64,000 nucleotides of DNA from Cololabis saira. Lineage: Eukaryota; Chordata; Actinopteri; Beloniformes; Belonidae. How positions within the stretch are numbered: the first letter of the stretch is position 1; every line of letters starts with the position of its first letter. The notes under the pieces are model-generated. The model saw only the letters and a program-made list of their open reading frames with translations. It made no database searches and was not told where the DNA came from. The DNA is taken from positions 11,990,442 to 12,054,441 of the forward strand of contig NC_084587.1 in assembly GCF_033807715.1 (NCBI RefSeq), read 5' to 3'. The position numbers were made by a program, and so were the translations under genes. Below are positions 46,872 to 58,284 of this stretch, piece by piece.

Positions 46872-48234
46872 TATTGATATCTAATTAGCTTTAAATGAAT
46901 ATTTAGTAATCACCCAAGTGAAATAAAAATAGGATTAATAGAGTTAGCAGTATACCATCTGTGATGTTAGCAATTATAATTTATAGTCATCTTTTCTATA
47001 GGAAGGTGGGGGGGGGGGGGGGGGGGGGTTGTTGTGATGAAAATAAGATGCTGGAGGGGAATCCTCACGCGAGGCGCAATCAGCAAATAGGACCTAACGT
47101 ACATATACGGTCCACGTCTGTCAGCATAGGTTATCGTGAGTTAATTATCAGTTGTAGAGCGAGCGTTCATCTGTAGATGAGTGGGTGGTCCGGGCCTGCA
47201 GGCTGTCACGCTCCATCGGACGTAGAAATGAGAGTTGTGGCCCTGCAGGCTCATCTGAAGAACTTACAGACAAGAGTCGCCACAAAACTATACAGTAAAA
47301 CTACCGGAACATTTTTCTCTTATTTCTTTTCCCAAGGGGTCAAACTTACAACTTAACAAAAATAAAAAGCTCTTTAAATAAGCCGCTGCAAACTGACCCT
47401 CAGGTGTATCCACGAGTAGACTTCACACGTACCGACGGATCCGTTTAATGTATCTGTTGTGCATACGGTGCAGTCGGATGCAAGTAGGTACTTTTTCACA
47501 CTAATGGCATCTTTAGCAGGGCCGTTTCTATGGAAACGGAGTTGCCAGGGAAACACTGCACGTCTCTTTGAATTAGAAATGTCTTTTCTCCATCCCCGAC
47601 GCCTCCTTTTCCTGCGCATCTCTCCTTCACTTTTTTTTTTGCTTCCTTTCCTGACTTCCTCCGTCTTTGACAGGCCAGCTGCCGCCAGTCAAAAAAGTCC
47701 TACGGCGCGGGAGGAGAAGTGCAGCGGAGGATGGAGGGAGGGAGGATGGGCTGGAGGGTGCTCTTTCCAGAATAAAAAAAGAGAGAGAAAGAAAAGAGGG
47801 GGGGTATGATGAGAACAGGGCGAGAACAGGAGCAATGTATTGAAATCAGGGGGAAGTGATGAGTGACGTTCAGGAGATAATGATAATGAAGTGTGGAGAG
47901 ATTGCAGGAGGAGAGCAGGGCATCAGAGGCGCAGAGGGAGAGAGATGTGTAATGAAAGGGAAGGGGGGAAGTGATTGATTTGTGCTTTCTGGTGCCTCTG
48001 TATCAGTGTAACCACACTTATCCAGCCTATCTGATTTAGCTGCACATGCGATAAAGCCAAGAGAGATATATATGGATACAGACAAAGGGGCCAAGAAAAA
48101 GTGCAGCAGATGGAGGGAGAAAGGTGGAGGAGGAGGAGGAACTGGTAAGAAACCATTAACGGTGGAGCGGAGGGAAACCACCGGGCGCCAATGAACGCCT
48201 GAAAGTTGAGGACGAACGGGATCAACGGCCACGG
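46872..48234. other. Intron sequence with a G21 homopolymer
   Basis: The run of 21 G at 47008-47028 is the only striking item. 47600-48200 is rich in purine runs (GGAGGAGGAGGAG at about 48128) without gene features. A CpG-richer patch near 47690-47720 has no other promoter sign. Confidence 0.4.
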
Positions 48235-48293
48235 TTACATGATGTTTTTTTTAATTTGTAAGTAATTATTCAGAATTAAATAATTCAGAATTA

Positions 48294-48916
48294 GGCCCCG
48301 TTTACACGGAGCAAAAACGGTGGCGTTTTCATGCGTTTTGGCCGTTCGTTTACACGAAAACGAAGCTCAAAGTCACCAAAAACGATCATTTCTGAAAACT
48401 CCGGCCAAAGTGGAGATTTTCAAAAACTCAGCATCATTTGTGCGACCTGTGTTTACAATTTGTTTGGCCACCGTCAATATTTTCTTGTATTTTACCTGTT
48501 TTATATTCTAAAGTCACACTTAAAAGTAACTCCACTTCTCTGTCACTCCAAACGAAAGACTCTCGTTCCGTCTTGGAAGTAACTGCAGTCAAGGCTGATT
48601 TATGGTTCCGCGTTACACCAACGCAGAGCCTACGGCGTAGTGTACGCGGGGACGCACACCGTACGTAGGCTACACCGTCGATTTAACGCGGAACCATATT
48701 ATTCAGGCTTCACACGTGTCATTTGTTGACTTTTTTTCCAGGATTCTGATTGGCTAGCATGACTTTATCTTCTCGTTACACTGCCCCCTGCAGGTTTGGA
48801 TGCTCATAGCACCTTAACAGCTATTCATGCAGGTTCGTGTAAACGAGGATATTTTTCAAAACGTAGAGGGGGAAATATCAGTTTTTGTAAATACCTGGCT
48901 ATGTGTAAACGTGGCC
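48294..48916. mobile_element. PIF/Harbinger-like MITE, GGCCCCGTTTACAC termini
   Basis: Ends GGCCCCGTTTACAC and GTGTAAACGTGGCC are inverted; TTA flanks both sides (48291-48293 and 48917-48919). The 3-bp TTA duplication favours PIF/Harbinger. Another MITE lies inside at 48591-48710. Confidence 0.78.
48591..48710. mobile_element. Small palindromic MITE, AAGGCTGATTTATGGTTCCG
   Basis: The 120-bp element has inverted ends AAGGCTGATTTATGGTTCCG and, reversed, CGGAACCATATTATTCAGGC TT, and a CpG-rich centre with TACGGCGTAG. Part of the motif also occurs at 8339-8360. Confidence 0.65.
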
Positions 48917-49337
48917 TTAAACTATTTTCATTTGAGTTTACAGTAATTCCAAATTGAGGTTTACATGGAAAACACGTTTGATCGGCTTTATCCAATTCCG
49001 CTTAAGGTGTGTGGGGTTGGGAAGGTTCTGATTGGATAGGGGGGCGGACCGGAAGTTACGTCTACCGGAAGAAAAACAAACTTAGCCGCTACAACTTTGA
49101 AAAGCTCACAATTTTTATGTTTCCTGCCATCTGTTCTGTGCTTTTAATTATTTCCAGGTCCTCCAAGCTATTTATTAAATACAGTAAATCGTCTCTGCTC
49201 TTGACCACCGTTTATACTGCGTGCTGCCATCTTGAAACTTTGTTTCGAAAACAAGCCCAGCACGGAATAATTCCTCTTTAATTCAGAATTAAAATTAAAT
49301 CCGATTTAAAATGAGTAAAAATTACCTTGTAAACACC

Positions 49338-49899
49338 TACGGTGCGTCCGAAATGCCATACTAAACAGTATATACTAAAAAGTATACTAAAGTTCCGCAC
49401 ACATTTGAGTAAATATCAGTAGTATTTATTAATTCGGACGTACTATTAAGAGCGCAGACGTCACTTCCTGCCGTTGTGAGGAAGTGACGTGTCACAGCAG
49501 TAGTAGCAGCTGTTACCATGGTAACAGCAGCCGTAGCAGCTCCGCTCTGCTATTTCCCGTTTATCCTGGTCGAAACAAGATGACATTATATAATATTATT
49601 ATATACGAATATTATAATATTAATATTATATAATAATATTATTATACTTAATTATATTTATTATACGTATTATACATATACTGTACGTATCACTTAGCAA
49701 TCAAACACCGCTGCATTGCATTGTGGGAAGTTTCCGCTTAGCAAGTGTCCATCAATCCATACTAATAAATTTCTCCGGAATGAGTATGGATAGAGCATAC
49801 TATTTTGTACGTACTAATGTTTCGGACGCACTAAAAAATCTCACATACTGTTTTTGCTACTCATTAGGGTGGAAGTGTTCAATTTCGGACGCAGCCCTA
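49338..49899. mobile_element. MITE with GCGTCCGAAAT termini
   Basis: TACGGTGCGTCCGAAATGCC at the left is matched by the inverted right end ATTTCGGACGCAGCCCTA. The interior includes ACTAAACAGTATATACTAAA and an AT palindrome at about 49585-49690. The target duplication is unclear. Confidence 0.65.
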
Positions 49900-50050
49900 A
49901 TTCCGAATGAAAATGGCCATTCCGAATTAAACTCAATTCCGAAGTAAGTGGCTTTATTTATTCCGATTTTAAATCCCAATAGAATAATTCCGCGATCATG
50001 TATACACTCATTCCGCTTTAAATGAATTCTGTTAAACTTCCCATGTAAAC

Positions 50051-51305
50051 ACACTCAATGTGGAGGGGGTGACGAGGGGGCCCAGCGAGGGGGGGATGGA
50101 GTTAAGACGTGCAGAGGAAAAGCGTGTCATGACAAGGTTTTGCACCACATGTCTCTCATTGCACGCTGTGTTTGACTGGAGCCTGCACTCTCACCCCGTG
50201 TGCTTGTTAGAGAGGAGAGCAGGAGCGAGGGAAGCAGAGCGCACGGATGTGAGGAAGATAGACGGATGCTGGAGGGAAAGGCAGAGTGGGTAAACTTGAC
50301 ATGGTTAAGGGCTCAAATGAAAGCTTACAGCCGTAGATCGGTCTGTAAATAACTACTTCTCTTTCGCTGGTGGCCACAGTGTAGTTGGGAGATTTTTTTT
50401 TTCGGTTTTCCTCTCAGAACTGATTTTTTTTTCTTAAATTGTAAAAGTGAAGGCACCTTTTGGTCACAACACTTTTATGAATTGATTTCAAGATTTGACC
50501 TAACAATCACTCAGGTGTGGACCAAGCTGATAATCTTAATACATTTGCCATCAAATGTGCTACAAATGTGCTACAAATGAATTATATTTCCATGCGAGTC
50601 TTCCACGTTGAGAAGAAAAACATGTCCATACAGAAGAAAAACACATTTAGTGTGTTTTTTTGGCGGATTTAGCAGATGTCACCCCTGACCCCCACCCCCC
50701 ACCCCTTCACATTTAATAAAAAAAAACAGAAAAAACAAATAAATATATAATATATATATCAACCACTAATATGCAGACAAAAAAAAAACACATTTAGGTG
50801 CATACAATTGTGTTATGTGTAGCTTTACAACGTTAAATGTGATGATTGGGAGTGATAGTTTAGCAGTATTTAGACCTGATCTACACCACAGAGATGCTCC
50901 CTGCCTCTCGGCCTCGCAGGAATCCAGTTTGCCCTTTTGCTGGCCCGTATCCACAGTCCTCCTGCTCTTGGTAAAAGGTTCTGATCCCGTCGGAATATTG
51001 AACATATTTCCATCCATCTTTGCTTGGCAGTTGCATCAGTCAGCTGCTTTGTAATGTCTGTTTGGCTCTGCTGAACAAACTGGGATGAGCAGGGCTTTCT
51101 GCATCCTAATAACACTCGCGCTTCTGTAATCATGTTTCAAAGAAAGCATGTATTTCATCCTCAAATTCATAGATAACCCCACAAAATATGAATAAACAGT
51201 CGGATCAAAGCAGTGGGTTTTTTGGGGGAGGTGGGGGTGGGGGGTATGTATATATTTATATATATATAAGCGTTTCTGTGTCTGTGGATTGAACACGCTG
51301 CATAT
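50051..51305. other. Intron sequence, nothing recognised
   Basis: No repeat ends or genes. A C-run (CCCCCACCCCCCACCCC) lies at 50688-50704 and short AT tracts at 50740-50760 and 51245-51270. Confidence 0.4.
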
Positions 51306-52759
51306 TAGGGGTGGGTATTACCAAGGACCTCACGATATGATACACATCACGATACTTGAGTCAGGTTACGATTTTGCGATATCCAAATTTTGCGATATAT
51401 TGCGATGTTATACATAGTTTGCTGAAAACTGTAAAAAGCATTATGCATCTTAAAATCTGAGTTACCCATACATCAAATTACAGTGATAGTCCATGCGACA
51501 AACTGAGTCAAAACAATGTAATTCAAATTAAAGCTGCAAGCAGCGATGAACGGGCCCTCGCACCCTTGTGCACGTTCAGGCTGCAGTGGAAGCTTGTATG
51601 ACTTGCATGTAGATTCTTCAGGCCTGGACATTTGGCGGATGACACCAGCCACGACTCTCTATATTAAACCATTCAAAAGTTATGTCAGAAAGTAGGAACT
51701 ATCAGATATCGACCAATCAGAAGAAGGGACGGGGGTAATTCATGCCAATGAAGGTCAAGTACTCAAAACCGAGTCAGATGACACCACCCACGAGTCTCTA
51801 TGTCAAACCATTCAAAAGTTATGGCAGAAAATAGGAACTATCAAATATTGACCGATCAAAAGAAGGGGCGGGGGTAATTTGCACCAATTATGTTCAAGGA
51901 CTCAAAACCGAGTCCGATGACACCACCCACATGTCTTTATCACAACCCGTTCAAAAGTTATGGCAGAGAATAGGAACTATCAAATATGGACCAATCAGAT
52001 GAAGGGGGGCGCGCATTTTGGCGTCTAACGTCGCCACGGTAACACTTTTGACTGAGAAAAGTAATGCGCATCATTGCAGGATCTAGACGCACATTTTGAT
52101 GTATAACACACCTGGGTGCACGTTACGGTTCGGGCGAAGAAGCGGCCAAAGAAATGGCATAAATTGTGCCAAAATTACACGATTAATTCAAAATGGCCGA
52201 CTTCCTGTTCGGTTTCGGCCATGGCACCAAGAGACTTTTCTTTGAGTTGCAAGATGATACAGGTGTGTACCGATTTTCGTGCATGTACGTCAAACCGTAT
52301 TGTGGGGCTTGAGGCACGAAGTTTTCCAGGGGGCGCTGTTGAGCCGTTAGGCCACGCCCATTAATGCAAACCATTAAATATCAAATTTTTCGCCAGGCCT
52401 GGCTTGCGTGCAAAATTTGGTGACTTTTGGGGCACGTTTAGGGGGGCAAAAAGGCCCTCCTATTGTCGGGGGAAAAAAAAAAAACGAGAAAAAACATTGT
52501 ATCCTACACATACAATAGGGCCTTCGCACTGTAAGTGCTCGGGCCCTAATTATCCATGCCATTTTACTGTAACTATACAAGCTAAAGTTACAAAATACTT
52601 TCATATGTTTTTCATATTATTTACATTACATGAAATGAACATTAACAATATCATTTAACTCCACGTATACAATAAAGTCGTACTGGATTTACAACCCGAT
52701 TTACAACCCGTCAGTATTGCAATAAAAGTATTGCGATATATTGCGATATCGATATTTTT
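51306..52759. mobile_element. TAGGGGTGGG hAT-like element, copy with nested repeat, right end lost
   Basis: TAGGGGTGGGTATTACCAAG and ACACATCACGATACTTGAGT correspond, in reverse, to the end of 59805-60677. The interior (GCATTATGCATCTTAAAATC, CATTTAACTCCACGTATACA) is colinear with that copy, split at 51531. It stops at ATATCGATATTTTT without the terminal GCTCACCC, so the right terminus is deleted. Confidence 0.75.
51531..52549. repeat. AAGCTGCAAGCAGCGATGAA / GCTCGGGCCCT repeat, full-length copy
   Basis: It starts AAGCTGCAAGCAGCGATGAA and ends AAGTGCTCGGGCCCT. Three tandem segments of about 120-130 bp (each with CACGAGTCTCTATGTCAAAC or a variant, CCATTCAAAAGTTATG and TAGGAACTATCAAATA) fill 51640-52010. 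The host sequence, reconstructed from 59805-60677, shows insertion at AATT. The copy at 35497 is the reverse. Class unknown to me. Confidence 0.75.
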
Positions 52760-54001
52760 GGAGATTTGTTGAGTTTCTTTGGTCCCTCAGAGTTTATAGA
52801 AAAAGTTCAAGGTGCATTGAAAGTTCTCGGATGATTATTCTGGCAGGTGCAGCAAAAAGCTACAACAGGTAGGTAAACATTTGAGGATAGGACAGCAAGC
52901 CCAGAGAGACGAGGCCTGGACTCTCACACTCTGCAAAGGACAAATCCACAATCAGGAGAACAATTCGACCGATGTGATGCTGCTCGTGAGATCTGGACAG
53001 AGAAAAATCCAATGCTGAAAAAAAAAAGGGCTCTTGGCTGCCAAACCTTATTTCTTGGCCAGAAAATGCTGCTGCATCTCAACCCGAGTGACTGAAGCAA
53101 CCCAACATCACATTACTGTCCCCGCAGACTTGCAAGCAATAGGCACTTGGCATGATGGCCGCATCCCTTTATTTGCCACTCCGTCTGTTACTTTGATGTA
53201 CCCATCACTCTGGAGCAGCGGCAATCTCAAAGAACCACACGACCTTCTTCAATTCCTCCAGAATCCAATGTTTATGCTCCCCAGCACATTGAGGCTTCAT
53301 CATCATTTTTAGTTTTTTTTTAATTTTTTTTATTTAAGTCAGCAGTGACAGATTTCCTGAGGTCACAGAGCTTTTGAGCCTCAGCATGTTACGTTGTGCC
53401 GTTAACGTTCCGCAGTGCTTCAAACGTGTGTTCTTCATACCTCAAACAACCAGTCCAATTTCTCTTGTTTTCGCGACACAAGTTAGCATCATACTTTGAA
53501 ACTGTCTCGCCTACGCGTACTGTATGATGTCATTCCAACGCTTGCGGCGTAGCTGCAACCTGATTGGCAACGTTCCCACGTTGACGCAGGGAACCCCCAT
53601 TTCAATTCGTACCGTAAATGCTTGATGTGACCTGATGACAGTGACGTGATGCCGACACTCCGGATGCTTGTATTGCGTACGCCTTTGAGCATACGGTTAT
53701 TTTCTGTTATCTTTCCATAAGTTTGTCCAGGTTTACACAGTCTGACTGTTTGATGTTGACTTTTATGGGGTTTTAACAAGATGGCAACACTTTTTGTAAA
53801 CATTTAAACTTACCCTGGGTCGTCTGCAGGAACAACCCAGACTATTACTTGGGCTGAATTCCTTTCGTGAATTGTCAAAGCCTTCGGAATGTATTTTGAT
53901 GAAGAAAGAAAGTAGACTGATTGTCTCCAACATTATTTGCAGTTTGCTATCTCATATTCCAGTCTCACTCAAAACTGCTTCTATTAGCTTTGTTTGGTCC
54001 C
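52760..54001. other. Intron sequence; CpG-rich patch at 53500-53690
   Basis: 53500-53690 has an excess of CpG (CGCCTACGCGTACTG, GCTTGCGGCGTAGC) and a GATTGGC motif, without gene features. The 92-residue + frame at 53034-53312 matches no family I know. Confidence 0.35.
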
Positions 54002-54005
54002 TTAA

Positions 54006-54512
54006 AGGGGACCTATTATGAAAAAGCACGTTTTCTTTTGCTTTAACATATATAAAGTGGTCTCCCCCTCACCCTGCCAACTCAGAGAAGGAGGAAAGCA
54101 ACCAAATTCTGCAGTGTCTGTACAGCCGCCCGGATGAGCCGTCCAGTGTGATGTGGATCTACGAGCCGTTCAGAATCTGCTCCCGTCGTTACGTAACGAC
54201 GGGAGCGATGCGTGAAACCACACCCACAACTAACTCTGGCTGGAACAACAACTAACTCCGCCGGCCGGAGCTTCCGCCATTTTTTCGTAGCGGTGTATCA
54301 CGTCATTCAGGCAGCCAATCAGCACAGAGCCTCATTATCATAGCCCCGCCCACTCAGAATCCCTCATAGATAATGAGGTTAGAGAATGGGAAGATAAAGA
54401 CATGGCTCAGAGGCTGAATTTCTCATTTATTTAGCAAAAACAATCAAAAGCTTGTTTTTAAGACATTCAAGGCCTGTTTAAAATAGGTATTAGATGCAAT
54501 AATAGGTCCCCT
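54006..54512. mobile_element. piggyBac-like MITE, AGGGGACCTATTATG termini
   Basis: TTAA flanks (54002-54005 and 54513-54516) and inverted ends AGGGGACCTATTATGAAAAA and AATAATAGGTCCCCT. TTAA-flanked MITEs with this terminus are widespread in fish. Non-coding, 507 bp. Confidence 0.92.
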
Positions 54513-54709
54513 TTAACAAAGGTTCGCTCTCCGTGTCGTCTAAAAAAAACCCAGGATTGTTTTAACTCTAAAATGTGTCTCGTGTCAGACTTCATACCGG
54601 TAAACCTGCAGATCAATGCTAGAATGTGCTTATTTCACCGATAATGTTGCTGCGGTTTAAAACACCCGGAATCATTTGGAAGCTGCGGTCAGTCGTGATA
54701 TTTCATTTC

Positions 54710-55048
54710 TGTCACGGTTTGTTTTGGTTCCTGTTTTATCTTGAAACCTGTGTCTTTGTATTTCAGTTTTGACTTCCCTGGTTCCCATCTGCCCTGATTG
54801 TCCGCGCCTGTGTCTTGTTAACCCTTCTGTGTATATCTGGTCTTGTCTTTCCCTTGCTCCCTGCCGGTCCGTACTGTTTGATCCCTCCATGTTTCTGGTC
54901 TGGTTTTTGGCTAAAGCTCTTGTGTTTTTGTTAACCCTGCTCCGCGGCGCTTTAGGTTTGATTTAATTTAATAAATCACCTTTTTTTGGAACTCCTACCT
55001 CTGGCGTCTCTCCTGCATTTGGGTCCTAATCAACCCCACATCGTGACA
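54710..55048. repeat. TGTCAYGG repeat, copy 1
   Basis: TGTCACGGTTTGTTTTGGTT through GTGTATATCTGGTCTTGTCT to CTGCATTTGGGTCCTAAT and CGTGACA. The same order occurs at 57950-58284 and, inverted, at 62932-63306. Short inverted ends TGTCACG/CGTGACA suggest a mobile element; the class is uncertain. Confidence 0.7.
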
Positions 55049-55049
55049 C

Positions 55050-56597
55050 TCTCTTCCTCGCCAAGAGCATCCGCGGGTCGCATAACCGGGTCGAGTAACT
55101 GAATAAATAGTAACATCATGAGTTTGGTTATCATCTCCCATAAATGTAGATGTGAGTGTAGCACTTACACCAGTCGGCTGGCGGGGGTCATGTGGCAGCT
55201 GGAATCGGGTTTGATTACGTCTCATTCTCGTTTGGATTGGTGGAGTCTGGCCCAATCAGCATGCAAGCTGCTGTGTGTCAGTGATTGATTATCTAAGTTC
55301 GCCGCACTAACGAGCTTAATCAACTCCTCATGAAGGAGCTTTTGATTAGCTCTCCGGGCCGATGGTGATTTTAAAATTCTACCCCTGCTCTTATCGTTCT
55401 CCTCCACTCGCTATTCCTGACAAATTTTCTGACGTCGCTCTTCGCTCGGTGATTTGTATGCGGCGCGCAGGTCGCCGCACTCCCCTCTCTTGTCCATTAT
55501 CCTCATTAATCTGAGCTGTTTCACATTCATTAGCTGCTCCGTGGACTGGGTTTCATCTGTTGTTCTCTGTCGTCATCTCTGCCAGTCTGTGTTAGAGCGA
55601 GGCTCTGGGCCTGACTGACGTGGCGCTGCCACTGCCGGAGCGCCGAATGCAGCAGCGGGAGATTGAATCACACAATTAATTGCATCTTCTTTGTGGCGGT
55701 CGCAGTGGCGACGGCAGTGCAGTGGTGGAAGAAGCTCGAGGCAAACACTAATTTCTCGTGCTTTTTTCGGATTTTAATGTGCTTTTTCTGCAAGTATGTT
55801 TAGTGCAAATACGCACATGCACGGCCTGCAGAGTGTGTCTTTTGGTACATCTGCCTGCAAATGTCTTTGTGACGCCAACAGATTAATTTTTCCTAATTAC
55901 ATTTGGGAGATGATTACACTAGTGATGTGTCTTTTTAGGAATGTGACAGAAATCCTATTACGTTTTAATGAAATTTAGAAGTTAGTTTGCGGCGTGTGAA
56001 GTAATTCAATCAGTTTTACTTCAACAGAAGGGGTTAAATGTTTTTTTTTGAATCCAAAGCAATAGTTTCTTGTAGGTCTGGCCTGTAAACCATTTTAGGG
56101 GTTCCAGAGCTTCAGTAGAAGATTTCAACATATATTTGAGGTCATGAGGGAGGTTTCTATGACATGTGGAGTCAGTCCGGCCCACGTGGGTCTGACCAAG
56201 TGAGCGTGGCTTATGCATAGCTGCAACACCCGACGAGTGCACACGAGCCCAAAGCCAATGGGAGCGCAGGAGTGAATGTGTGCGATCAACTGAGGAGGAT
56301 GAGGGCCCCACAGAAGTGAAACAGAATGTATTTCCTTCTGGGGATAAATGGGATTTGGGAGGAGTTTATTTTTTGCCGGATTGTCATCATTCGGTTTAGA
56401 GTCCGCGTGTTTCCATTAACAGCAGTTCAGGGTAGATCTAACAGACAGGAACCTCCAACAGGGCCGACGGCCGGCGTGTTTCCACTACGCCGTAGTGCTA
56501 CGCAAGAACCTTTGACAAAAGAAAATAGCACAGTTGACCACCAGGTGGCGGTAATGTGCAAATTTTCTTGTTCACAGAAAAAAAATTTGAGAGTGGA
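55050..56597. other. Intron with a strong candidate conserved noncoding region at 55200-55680
   Basis: 55200-55680 is free of recognised repeats and crowded with TGATTGATTATCTAAG, GAGCTTAATCAACTCC, CTTTTGATTAGCTCTC, ATCCTCATTAATCTGAGC and ACATTCATTAGCTGC, all homeodomain/Pbx/Sox-like sites. 56400-56560 holds repeat-like sequence (CCGCGTGTTTCCATTAACAG, CCGGCGTGTTTCCACTACG) whose partner may be CTGGTAATGGAAACACGAGC at 58298. Confidence 0.35.
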
Positions 56598-57118
56598 AGA
56601 TTTTTTTTTATTGTGCACTTTGAGAAAAAAGACGAAATGCCGACAAAAAAAGTCGAAATGTGGAGATTAATGTTGAAATACAATTTCAAGAAAAAGTTGA
56701 AATTTCGTGAATAAAGTTGAAATTTCATCTTTTTTCTCAACATTTCGACTTTTTTTCTCGACATTTCGACTTTTTTCTCGAAATTGTACTTCAACATTAA
56801 TCTTGACTTTTTTCTCGACATTTCAACTTTTTTCTTAAAATCTCGACCTTTTTCTCGACATTTCGACTTTTTTCTCAACATTTCGACTTTATTCACGAAA
56901 TTTTGACTTTTTTCTCAACCTTTTGACTTTTTTCTCAACATTTCGACTTTTTTTGTCGAAATTCTACTTCAACATTAATCTCGACTTTTTGACTTTTTTC
57001 TCGACATTTCGACTTTCTCGACATTTCGACTTTTTTCTCGAAGTGCATAAAGAAAAACAAATCTTCCTCCTCTAAAATATTATTTTTATTTTTCTCCTGC
57101 CTGGCCCTAATACTCTTC
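56598..57118. mobile_element. Foldback element, hybrid between two array families
   Basis: Inverted arrays of the 20-bp unit (GAGAAAAAAGACGAAATG at the left, CGACTTTTTTCTCGACATTT at the right) meet near 56725. Both flanks carry GGAAGATTTTTTTT-ATTGTGCACTT-like segments seen next to the array of the 1391-3795 family, while the right terminus CTGGCCCTAATACTCTTCCG resembles the end of the 46091-46708 family. The left terminus is not found. Confidence 0.6.
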
Positions 57119-57330
57119 CGTACATAAACAACGGATGTTACTTTTTTTTTAAACAAACGCCTCGTCGTAGCGATTGAGATTAAAAGAACCCCCTCGCCGG
57201 ACCTCTATATTGGTGTAATATGGCAACAAAACCTTAACCGACTTTTTTCACGTGCTCTCTAGATGTATCAAATGTAGCTACTCGTAGAAAAAAACTCTCT
57301 GGTCCAAATGATTTGTAGCCATATGATTTA

Positions 57331-57799
57331 CCGTATTTTCTGAACTATAAGCTGCTACTTTTTTCATAGGTTTTGAACCATGCAGCTTATACAAAGGTGC
57401 GGCTATTCTGTGGATTTTTCTTCCACCGCTCGGGCGCTCTAACCCGAATTAGAATAAAAACTAAGACAAAATAAATGCAAAGAAGAATACGCTACTTGTT
57501 CTTTAGCAGATAGAAGTAGAAGCAGATTTCAAACAGATAAATAGATAAATAAATACTGGTTATTTTCTCTTGGTTCTGTCCAGTTTTAATCAGCAAAGTT
57601 GCTGCCGTGTTAAAAGACACTGTTAGGAAAGGATCTATTTAGGTACAAACATGTACATCATTTACAGTTCAAAATGGTTCTGTACATGTAGTAAATGTCT
57701 AATCTAACAACATATATATTTGCGGCTTGCATATCTTTTTTTTTAAATAGAGCGGATGCGGCTTATATACAGGTGCGGCTTATAGTCCAGAAAATACGG
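57331..57799. mobile_element. TA-flanked MITE, CCGTATTTTC termini, full copy
   Basis: TA at 57329-57330 and 57800-57801; ends CCGTATTTTCTGAACTATAA and TTATAGTCCAGAAAATACGG are inverted repeats of about 30 bp with one mismatch in the part shown. The truncated copy is at 23169-23475. The TA target suggests Tc1/mariner mobilisation. Confidence 0.9.
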
Positions 57800-57949
57800 T
57801 AAGTGAGAGAGCTGAATGTAATTTCCTGTTTCTACAATACCCAATCAGCAGAGACCTCCCCACCAGGTAGCCCTCCTGGCCGAAAAACGGCCCTCTCCTA
57901 CGACAGGACCCTTTTTTGGCCCCGTAAAGATTCCTGAAGGCCACATTAC

Positions 57950-58284
57950 TGTCAGGGTTTGACACTTCCTGTTTTATTTTGAAGCCCGTGTCTTTGTGTT
58001 TAAGTTCTGGTTTGACCTTCCTGTTTCCCATCTGCCCTGATCGTCTGCACCTTGTGTATATCTGGTCTTGTCTTTCCGTTGCTCCCTGCTGGTCTGTACT
58101 GTTCCCTCCCTCCGTGTTTTCCACGTCAGGTTTTTTCATAGTTTTTGATTCTTGTTTTAAGTTCTTGTTTTTTTTAATCCTGTTCAGCAGCGATTTTGGT
58201 TTTGTTTGGTTAAAATAAACACGTTTTTGGGAACTTCTGCCTTCAGCTCTCCTGCATCTGGGTCCTACTCCAACCTTCCTGACA
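57950..58284. repeat. TGTCAYGG repeat, copy 2
   Basis: TGTCAGGGTTTGACACTTCC to TCTCCTGCATCTGGGTCCTA and CCTGACA; colinear with 54710-55048 in the same orientation, 3.2 kb away. Confidence 0.7.

Larger units (their letters stand above)
48235..50050. mobile_element. Outer element with AATTCCGAAT-rich interior, hosting nested elements
   Basis: GGTTACATG at about 48235 and CATGTAAAC at about 50041 are a short inverted pair, and the interior pieces (GAGGTTTACATGGAAAACAC, GGCCATTCCGAATTAAACTC, ATTCCGATTTTAAATCC) are shared in style across the two gaps left by the insertions at 48294-48916 and 49338-49899. The boundaries are approximate and the class is unknown. Confidence 0.45.

Noticed and set aside
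52760..53320. Coding exon at 53034-53312
   Set aside because: The frame matches no known family, has no acceptor/donor pair, and composition is like the surrounding intron.
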